NCBI GenBank assembly: GCA_017434985.1
Contig: JAFSFY010000008.1
Location: 1-64,000 of the forward strand
Source: Clostridia bacterium
Lineage (GTDB): Bacteria > Bacillota > Clostridia > Oscillospirales > Acutalibacteraceae
Direction of reading: 5' to 3'
Length of the DNA stretch: 64,000 nt
Part shown: one piece after another, positions 58,235 to 64,000 of the stretch
Numbering within the stretch: position 1 is the first letter of the stretch
How the letters are laid out: every line of letters begins with the position of its first letter
The notes under the pieces: model-generated
Seen by the model: the letters and a program-made list of their open reading frames with translations, nothing else
What the model was told of the DNA's origin: nothing
Database searches by the model: none
Made by a program: the position numbers and the translations under genes

Positions 58235-59200
58235 TTATTCCTCCTTTAACAATAATCGTAAGGGTTGAATGGCGGTGATACCCTCGTAAATTTCAATCGG
58301 CACGTCCACGTCGCGGTAAAGCGGATGTCGCGCCGACAGGTCGTACACTGCCGTGGTGAGCGGATCGTCGGGAACCAGCGACTCGCCTCGCGGCGCGGCG
58401 GGCAGGTCAATACCGTCGAGAATGCCGTTTTCGTCGGTGACACCCTCAAAAAACACACGGCGTCCGTCGGCAAATTCCCGTGACACCGTCACCGCCACGC
58501 CCGGGACGGGATATGTTTGATCGCCGCGGAATGCTTGCACCTTTAAGTACCCTTTATAGGGGTTTTGTTGCAAAAACTGCGCGTAGGTCAGCCCCTCGCC
58601 GTTTGGGATTTCGGGGGTGGGGCGCACCGCCGTATCCGCCGTGTCGTTTACGAACTCGTTGATACCTTCGGCAATACCCTGCGCGAACAGCTCGGGGCGT
58701 CCTGCCATCAAGTCGGCGTCGCGCTTGTTGGTGATAAACCCGAGTTCGAGAAGCACGGCGGGCATCTGCGTGCGGCGCAACACGTACAAATTCGGGCGCG
58801 GTGTCACTCCGCGGTCGGGCAGACCCGTAGTGTCGGCCAGTCCGTCCAAGATATCCTCACCGAGTTCAGCGGCTACCGACCCCAACCGATACACCAGCGC
58901 TTCCGACCCGCTTGCCGACGCGATGCTTGAGGCGTTGGCGTGCAAACTGATAAAGTAATCCGCGCCCCACGCATTGGCATCGTTCACCCGTGCGGCGAGC
59001 GACGAGGCGTTGGAAGTGCCGAGCTGCGTGTCGGCGGTGGGACGAGACAGGCGCACGTCGTACCCCTCGGCGCGCAAGATGTCCGCCAATTCGAGACCGA
59101 TCGTAAACACCAGATCTTGTTCGCGATAACCGTTGCCCTCCGCCCCTGCGTTGGGGTTTTGGGGATTGTGCCCTTGGTCAATGTAAATTTTGATTGCCAT
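58235..59200 (-). CDS. N-acetylmuramoyl-L-alanine amidase (Amidase_3)
   Basis: 321 aa from ATG 59200 (MAIKIYIDQGHNPQNPNAGA), AAAGGA 9 bp upstream. The zinc site His lies in IDQGHNP near residue 9 and ISLHANAS near 85; LVFTIGLELADILRAEGYDVRLSR and VLLELGFITNKRDADLM complete the family pattern. The C-terminal about 110 residues are an uncharacterised beta-rich domain (YLKVQAFRGDQTYPVPGVAVTVSREF). No signal peptide, so it may work in the mother cell/forespore on cortex. Same transcript as the peptidoglycan-binding gene. Confidence 0.92.
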   Translation of the reverse strand: MAIKIYIDQGHNPQNPNAGAEGNGYREQDLVFTIGLELADILRAEGYDVRLSRPTADTQLGTSNASSLAARVNDANAWGADYFISLHANASSIASASGSEALVYRLGSVAAELGEDILDGLADTTGLPDRGVTPRPNLYVLRRTQMPAVLLELGFITNKRDADLMAGRPELFAQGIAEGINEFVNDTADTAVRPTPEIPNGEGLTYAQFLQQNPYKGYLKVQAFRGDQTYPVPGVAVTVSREFADGRRVFFEGVTDENGILDGIDLPAAPRGESLVPDDPLTTAVYDLSARHPLYRDVDVPIEIYEGITAIQPLRLLLKEE

Positions 59201-59332
59201 TGTCACCCATCCTTTCCTTTTCAGTGTACGGGTGGGACAACGTGTGGGTGCGATTTTTATAAATTTGTAAATTTCTATGGCATTGTGGCGAAAAGTATGG
59301 TATGATAAATAGGATAAAGTGAGGTGAATGCG

Positions 59333-59755
59333 GTGGCAACGTTTGTGACCGACAGTGAATACGAAACCACCGCTTTGGGCGAACGGGTGGCCGCGCGCTT
59401 AACGGGCGGTACGGTGGTGGCCTTTTTCGGCGGGCTCGGCATGGGCAAGACCGCGTTTGTGCGCGGGATGGCGCGTATCCTTTCTCCCGATGCCGCGGTG
59501 TCCAGCCCCACCTTTGCGCTGGTCAACGATTACGGCGGCAATCCGCCGCTCGTTCACTTTGATATGTACCGCGTGTGCGGGTGGGAGGACCTCGACACCA
59601 CCGGTTTTTTTGAGTATTTGGATGCGGGTGCGGTGCTCGCGGTGGAATGGAGCGAAAACATCGAAGCCGCTCTACCCGCCGATGCTGTGCGTGTCACGTT
59701 TGAGCGCGAGAGCGATACCCGCCGCAACATCACCATTGAGGGGGTGGAACTGTGA
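59333..59755 (+). CDS. tsaE: tRNA threonylcarbamoyladenosine biosynthesis ATPase TsaE
   Basis: 140 aa from GTG 59333 (MATFVTDSEYETTALGERVA); GTG 59324 would lie in the ribosome site GAGGTGA. Walker A FFGGLGMGKTAF near residue 30, SPTFALVNDYGG near 60, HFDMYRVCGWEDL and WSENIEAALPADAV. It completes the TsaBDE complex for t6A in tRNA. It overlaps tsaB by 4 bp. Confidence 0.94.
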   Translation: MATFVTDSEYETTALGERVAARLTGGTVVAFFGGLGMGKTAFVRGMARILSPDAAVSSPTFALVNDYGGNPPLVHFDMYRVCGWEDLDTTGFFEYLDAGAVLAVEWSENIEAALPADAVRVTFERESDTRRNITIEGVEL

Positions 59756-60501
59756 AACCGATCACCATACCGTATACCGTGCTGGCGGTGGAAAGTTCCG
59801 CCACCCCCGCTTCGTGCGCGCTCTTGCGCGTGGAGGAACACGGATCCACGCTGCTGTGTGAAGCGGCGGTCAACACCAAACTTACCCACAGTCAAACGCT
59901 GTTGCCGATGATTACCGATATGCTCAAAAACGCGGGGCTTGCCGTTTCGGACGTGGATGCGTTGGCCATCGCGCACGGTCCCGGGTCGTTCACGGGGGTG
60001 CGCATCGGGGTTGCCGCCGTCAAGGGGCTTTCGTTTGCCGACGATCTTCCGTGTGTCGGTGTTTCCACGTTGGAAGCGATGGCGCTGCGGTTTGACGGCG
60101 TGCCCTACACGGGGCGCATTCTCACCGCGATGGACGCGCGTTGCAACCAAATTTACACCGCGTTGTTCGCGTGCGACAACGGAGCGGTCACCCGCTTGAC
60201 GCCCGACGAAGCGTTGCCGATCGCCGAGGTGGGCGAACGCCTGAAAAACGAAACCGCCCCCCTCCTCGTGATGGGCGACGGTGCCGAACTGTGTTACCGC
60301 ACGTTGCACGAAATCGTGCCGACCTTATCGCTCGCCCCCGTGTCGCTTCGTTTGCAACACGCCGTGGGGGTAGCACGGGCGGCGGTTGCCGCCGTTGCCG
60401 ACGGGCAAGCCGTGTCGGGCGATGCCCTGCTTCCCGTGTATCTTCGTCTGCCACAGGCCGAACGTGAGTTGCGCCTGCGTCAAAATAAAGAAGTATTATA
60501 A
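59752..60501 (+). CDS. tsaB: tRNA threonylcarbamoyladenosine biosynthesis protein TsaB
   Basis: 249 aa, [20 protein letters not shown] from GTG 59752 (overlaps the tsaE stop, GTGA). Kinase/chaperone-like fold with [27 protein letters not shown] near residue 80 and [14 protein letters not shown] near 125. It supports TsaD. Neither tsaD nor rimI follows here, so those lie elsewhere. Same transcript as upp. Confidence 0.95.
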   Translation: MKPITIPYTVLAVESSATPASCALLRVEEHGSTLLCEAAVNTKLTHSQTLLPMITDMLKNAGLAVSDVDALAIAHGPGSFTGVRIGVAAVKGLSFADDLPCVGVSTLEAMALRFDGVPYTGRILTAMDARCNQIYTALFACDNGAVTRLTPDEALPIAEVGERLKNETAPLLVMGDGAELCYRTLHEIVPTLSLAPVSLRLQHAVGVARAAVAAVADGQAVSGDALLPVYLRLPQAERELRLRQNKEVL

Positions 60502-60517
60502 TTTTGGAGGTCTTTGT

Positions 60518-61144
60518 ATGAAACCGTTTATTGCCGATCATCCCCTCATTCAGCACAAGGTCACCATCCTTCGCGACGAGAGAACCTCTTCCAAGCAATT
60601 CCGCGAACTCATCAGTGAGATCACGGGCCTGATGTGTTATGAAGCCACCCGTGATCTTCCTCTGTGCGAAGTGACGGTGAAGACCCCGCTTTGCGAAACC
60701 ACGTCCCACGTCATTGCGGGTCGCAAACTTGCGTTTGTGCCGATCTTGCGTGCCGGTCTCGGTATGGTGGACGGCGCGGTGGAACTCGTGCCCAACGCCC
60801 GCATCGGTCACATCGGTCTGTACCGTGACGAAACCACCCTCAAACCCGTGGAATACTACTGCAAACTCCCCGGTGACATCGGCGAACGCGACGTCATTGT
60901 GCTTGACCCGATGCTGGCTACCGGCGGCTCGGCGGTGGACGCCATTTCCCAAATCAAAGAACGCAAACCCCGCAGCATCAAATTTATGTGCATCATTGCC
61001 GCGCCCGAAGGCCTCAAAGCGTTGCAGGAAGCACATCCCGATGTGCAGATCTATTGCGCCGCGCTGGACGAAAAACTCAACGAAAACGGCTACATTATGC
61101 CCGGCCTCGGTGACGCCGGCGACCGCATTTTCGGCACGAAATAA
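60518..61144 (+). CDS. upp: Uracil phosphoribosyltransferase
   Basis: 208 aa from ATG 60518 ([20 protein letters not shown]), TTGGAGG upstream. Type I PRTase with [14 protein letters not shown] near residue 80, the PRPP loop [12 protein letters not shown] near 131 and the uracil-binding [16 protein letters not shown] at the end. It salvages uracil to UMP. It is 16 bp after tsaB. Confidence 0.97.
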   Translation: MKPFIADHPLIQHKVTILRDERTSSKQFRELISEITGLMCYEATRDLPLCEVTVKTPLCETTSHVIAGRKLAFVPILRAGLGMVDGAVELVPNARIGHIGLYRDETTLKPVEYYCKLPGDIGERDVIVLDPMLATGGSAVDAISQIKERKPRSIKFMCIIAAPEGLKALQEAHPDVQIYCAALDEKLNENGYIMPGLGDAGDRIFGTK

Positions 61145-61202
61145 TCGCCACCGCTTGGTTGCGGGACAGGCTGCTATTCATAATGGCTGACTTTATAAAG
61201 AA

Positions 61203-61238
61203 AACAAATCCCCACCGATGTTTCGGTGGGGATTTGTT
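61203..61238. terminator. Bidirectional terminator
   Basis: Stem AACAAATCCCCACCGA with its complement around a 4-nt loop between upp and the SGNH gene, whose stop it touches. Confidence 0.85.
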
Positions 61239-61239
61239 G

Positions 61240-61914
61240 TTACATAGACTCGATCAGCTCTTTGAGTTTGTGGGCGATTTGGGTGTGGCCTTTGTCGTTA
61301 AAATGCAGACCGTCGATGGTGTAGGTGTCAAAATGTTCGGGGATGTGCGGGTCGATCCCCAAGTCGCGATACAAGTCAAGCACCTTGATACCGAATTGTT
61401 TGGCGGTTTCGATGATCACGTCCACGTACGCAACAAGCGGTTTTCCTGCCACGTATTTCGCTTCGTGGGTGGAAGGGAGGGTGTCGTCGATCGCACGCAG
61501 ATAGAAACTGCGGGCGGGCGTTAAAAATACGATGGGTTTATCCCCGTACGTTTCACGCAGAAAATTCATCAAAAAGTACACACCGCCGCAAAAGGTGGTG
61601 TTGGTGGTGTCCCCCGGTTCGCCAAACGGTGCGTCGCCGTGAATGTAGTCGTTCACACCACCGTAAACCACCACCATATCGGCCGTTTGATCCATATAGT
61701 AAGCGCGACCGCAAAACGAAAGATCGTATTTGGGAAGTCCGCTCGGGCGCGTTTGATGTGCCAAACGCGTGCCGCTGGCACCGTAGTTGTTGGCCGAAAA
61801 CCCCAGCAGTTTGGCCAAGTAATTGTCGTAGCGGAAATTCCGGGCGTCGGTCACGCCGACGCCCTCGGTGATGCTGTCGCCCAAAAAGTTTATCGTAAAA
61901 CCGGTCACGTTCAT
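61240..61914 (-). CDS. SGNH/GDSL hydrolase, 224 aa
   Basis: ATG 61914 (MNVTGFTINFLGDSITEGVG) with AAAGGAG upstream. GDSITEG near residue 11, NNYGASGTRLAH near 43, VYGGVNDYI near 79 and IDGLHFNDKGH near 207 give the Ser-Gly-Asn-His/Asp set. Cytosolic, since no signal is present. Neighbouring rhamnulokinase suggests it deacylates a rhamnose-type or plant-derived sugar. Starts 29 bp after the rhaB stop on the same strand. Confidence 0.88.
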   Translation of the reverse strand: MNVTGFTINFLGDSITEGVGVTDARNFRYDNYLAKLLGFSANNYGASGTRLAHQTRPSGLPKYDLSFCGRAYYMDQTADMVVVYGGVNDYIHGDAPFGEPGDTTNTTFCGGVYFLMNFLRETYGDKPIVFLTPARSFYLRAIDDTLPSTHEAKYVAGKPLVAYVDVIIETAKQFGIKVLDLYRDLGIDPHIPEHFDTYTIDGLHFNDKGHTQIAHKLKELIESM

Positions 61915-61943
61915 CGCCAATTTCTCCTTTGCCAATCGGTGAT

Positions 61944-63335
61944 TTACACCTTGTTCACGTCGAACGAACGGCCGATGCATTCGCGGCCTTCTTCCAGCGA
62001 GGCAAACACGCCGTCAGCGAGCATTTGCACCATCAGGTTGCCGAGCGCGGTCGCTTCGATGGGACCCGCGTACACGTCCAAACCAGTGGCTTCGGCGGTA
62101 AGTTTGTTCAAATAACCGTCCTGACAACCGCCACCCACGATGTGCAGCCGCGTGTAGGTGCGACCGGTGATCTGTTCCATCTCGCGCACCGCTTCGCCGT
62201 AGCGTTTGGCAAGGCTCAAATACACGGTTTTGACGAGTTCGCCCACCGTTTGCGGTTGTTTACCGCCCGCTTCGGCGCACATCACCTTGACCGCCTCGAT
62301 CATACTCGCGGGGGCAAGCAGGCGTTGATCGTCCACGTCAAACACGGTGTCGATGTCGGCGGCTTTCGCCATCTCGCTGAGTTCGCCGAACCCGTATTCA
62401 TCTTTCAGTTCGCGTTTGATGGATTGGATGATCCACAAACCCATAATGTTTTTGAGGTAACGGAAACGGTAGTTGATACCGCCCTCGTTGGTGAAGTTGA
62501 GCAGGCGGCTTTGTTCGCTGCAATCGGGGATCATCCGTTCCACACCGAGCAGCGACCACGTGCCCGAACTGATGTACAGGAAATCGTCATCGTTCGCGGG
62601 GACGGCAGCCACGGCGGAAGCCGTGTCGTGGGTGCCGGGAAGCACCACTTTGCAAGAGAACCCGACTTCTTGTGCAATGGCGGGAGTAAAGTCGCCCACC
62701 GTATCGCCCGGCAAACCGAGTTTGCCGAACAGACGACGCGGGAATCCCAAACGATCAATAATGTCAAAATCCCAATCCTTGCTTTCGGCATTGACGAGAT
62801 TGCCGGTGGTGGCGAGTGTATACTCGTTCACCGCGTTGCCGGTGAGCAGATAGTGGAAATAGTTGGGGATCATCAACATTTTGTCGGCCGCCTCGAGATG
62901 TTCGGGGTGTGCCGTTTTGATGCTCATCAACTGATAAATGGTGTTGTACAGTTGTTTTTGGATGCCCGTTTTGGCATACAATTCTTCGGCGGGGACGTAC
63001 TTGTACACTTCGTCGTCCATCCCCTCGGTACGGCTGTCGCGATAGGCGACCGTGTCGCCCACCAAGTTGTCGTGTTCATCCAGCAACACGAAGTCGACAC
63101 CCCACGTGTCAATGCCCATCGACACGGGAATTTTGCCGAGCGTTTTGCATTGCTTGATGCCGTTTTTGATTTCGGTGAACAGACGGACGGTATCCCAACA
63201 CAGTTGCCCGTTCACATTATCCACGTTGTTTTTGAAACGATAAACTTCTTCCAGCACGATCTTGCCGTTTTCGAGATGTGCCAAGATATGACGGCCGCTG
63301 GACGCGCCGATATCCACTGCCAAATAGTAGGTCAT
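61944..63335 (-). CDS. rhaB: Rhamnulokinase
   Basis: 463 aa from ATG 63335 (MTYYLAVDIGASSGRHILAHL), GGAGGGGG upstream. FGGY kinase with DIGASSGR near residue 8, GIDTWGVDFVLLDEHD near 75, IPNYFHYLLTGN near 155, PGTHDTASAVAAVP near 235, SSGTWSLLGVE near 260 and IVGGGCQDGYLNKLTAEA near 405. It phosphorylates L-rhamnulose. No rhaA or rhaD is adjacent on the sides visible, so the pathway must be split. Confidence 0.93.
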   Translation of the reverse strand: MTYYLAVDIGASSGRHILAHLENGKIVLEEVYRFKNNVDNVNGQLCWDTVRLFTEIKNGIKQCKTLGKIPVSMGIDTWGVDFVLLDEHDNLVGDTVAYRDSRTEGMDDEVYKYVPAEELYAKTGIQKQLYNTIYQLMSIKTAHPEHLEAADKMLMIPNYFHYLLTGNAVNEYTLATTGNLVNAESKDWDFDIIDRLGFPRRLFGKLGLPGDTVGDFTPAIAQEVGFSCKVVLPGTHDTASAVAAVPANDDDFLYISSGTWSLLGVERMIPDCSEQSRLLNFTNEGGINYRFRYLKNIMGLWIIQSIKRELKDEYGFGELSEMAKAADIDTVFDVDDQRLLAPASMIEAVKVMCAEAGGKQPQTVGELVKTVYLSLAKRYGEAVREMEQITGRTYTRLHIVGGGCQDGYLNKLTAEATGLDVYAGPIEATALGNLMVQMLADGVFASLEEGRECIGRSFDVNKV

Positions 63336-63378
63336 CACCGGTTCCCCCTCCATGATTTTTAAGTATTATACCAAGTTT

Positions 63379-64000
63379 TTACAACAACCGCAACCCTTTC
63401 GGGTAGTGATTTTTGAGTTTTCCGCCCGACACTTTGCCGAATCCCGTCACCACCCCGTCTGCCGCCACGGCGGTATACCCGTCGGGTGATTCGACGGCGA
63501 GTTCTTCACCGTGCAAAAAGGCGGTTACGCGAGCATCGTCAAGTGACAGGTTTAAGAGGCGGCGACAATCGTCTGCGGCGGCGCTTTGGAACACCGCGTG
63601 GTGCGGTTCTGCCCGCAGGGTGCGCCCCTGACGCAGGGTGGCCACCGCCACCCCCGCCGCCACGATGGAAATACCGCGCGTTTCCGGCATCTCTTCGGGC
63701 AACAAGCGCACCGTATCACCAAACACCGACAACCGACCGCGCGGCGGATTAACAAAACAATCGGCGTACAGCGCCCGTGCGGCCGAGACCGCTTCGGGTT
63801 CCTTTGCTGATTTCACCGCAACGGCAGGACGCGCCTCGTCCCCCTCGCGCACAAACAGGGCAATGAAATGCCCTTCGCCGCCGTCGGTCGGTAATATACG
63901 GCGGCAATACTGTAGCGGCACGTTTTCGACCGATTCGCCCTCCCCAAACGGGGCAATCCGTGTAGCCGAAAAGCCGGGGCGACCGAATGTGACGCCCGTA
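63379..64000 (-). CDS. rRNA cytosine-C5 methyltransferase (NOL1/NOP2/Sun, RsmF type), C-terminal part
   Basis: The minus-strand frame is open from the window edge at 64000 to the stop at 63379; no start is within the window, and the GTG at 63921 is internal. CRRILPTDGGEGHFIALFVREG is the typical transition after the catalytic domain of RsmF proteins. The remainder is the RsmF-type C-terminal RNA-binding domain (VKSAKEPEAVSAARAL, then KVSGGKLKNHYPKGLRLL). The catalytic domain with its two Cys is outside the window. About 40 bp after the rhaB start region. Confidence 0.85.
   Translation of the reverse strand, partial: TGVTFGRPGFSATRIAPFGEGESVENVPLQYCRRILPTDGGEGHFIALFVREGDEARPAVAVKSAKEPEAVSAARALYADCFVNPPRGRLSVFGDTVRLLPEEMPETRGISIVAAGVAVATLRQGRTLRAEPHHAVFQSAAADDCRRLLNLSLDDARVTAFLHGEELAVESPDGYTAVAADGVVTGFGKVSGGKLKNHYPKGLRLL

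Noticed and set aside
1-64000. tRNA or rRNA genes
   Set aside because: I looked for tRNA-like T-loops and rRNA segments and saw none; a tRNAscan run would be decisive.

Overview
The window looks like a chromosomal segment of an endospore-forming member of the Bacillota, class Clostridia, probably an uncultured gut lineage near the Oscillospirales. This is inferred, not proven. Pointers are strong AGGAGG-type ribosome binding sites, a SpoVAE-type spore protein, Mini-ribonuclease III (MrnC), an NrdR with its box, SAM-I, TPP and yybP-ykoY riboswitches, and a family of BspA-like leucine-rich repeat (LRR) proteins that share the N-terminal pattern MSDLKDF(V/L)(I/V)E. No tRNA, rRNA or CRISPR array was seen. 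Left part (1-14.6 kb, visibly AT-richer): read on the minus strand from right to left it holds a small XRE regulator, an unknown 133-aa protein, sbcD-sbcC, then a run of a 73-aa protein, an LRR-DUF4132 protein, a truncated copy of a VWA/metallopeptidase gene, a second LRR protein, a 53-bp relic of the 73-aa gene, the intact VWA/metallopeptidase gene, a 754-aa LRR protein and the start of another LRR protein. The same 16-bp palindrome sits 11 bp upstream of the -10 box in front of both the sbcDC group and the LRR/VWA group, so the two may be co-regulated. This is the best candidate here for an undescribed system. A large serine recombinase closes this part, and base composition changes abruptly just after it. 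14.7-26.3 kb (GC-rich): a carbohydrate-related locus with an endonuclease/exonuclease/phosphatase-family protein, two tandem cytosolic glycosidase-like paralogues, another TIM-barrel glycosidase-like protein, split transketolase subunits, an SDR dehydrogenase and a Gfo/Idh/MocA oxidoreductase, with a divergent AraC regulator. No transporter is present. 26.2-31.4 kb: TetR regulator with a divergent CDF cation exporter, aldo/keto reductase, nrdR with an NrdR box over its promoter, a sugar-phosphate transferase and a P-loop ATPase. 31.4-44.3 kb: housekeeping and spore genes, namely YitT, mrnC, obg, HPr, trmD-rimM-metK (SAM-I riboswitch), beta-CASP RNase-like MBL protein, ferritin, lipoprotein, spoVAE with two small proteins and mscL, tadA, CPBP protease and NADP-type isocitrate dehydrogenase. 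44.4-53.2 kb: AraC plus a sugar-type oxidoreductase gene carrying an A-tract frameshift, TPP riboswitch with thiT, two SGNH esterase-type genes, and a P-type cation ATPase under a yybP-ykoY (Mn) riboswitch. 53.2-64 kb: M14 carboxypeptidase, NUDIX hydrolase, an XRE/67-aa module flanked by 34-bp direct repeats, DUF559 nuclease-like protein, dusB, peptidoglycan-binding protein, amidase, tsaE-tsaB-upp, SGNH hydrolase, rhamnulokinase, and the 3' end of an RsmF-type rRNA methyltransferase.
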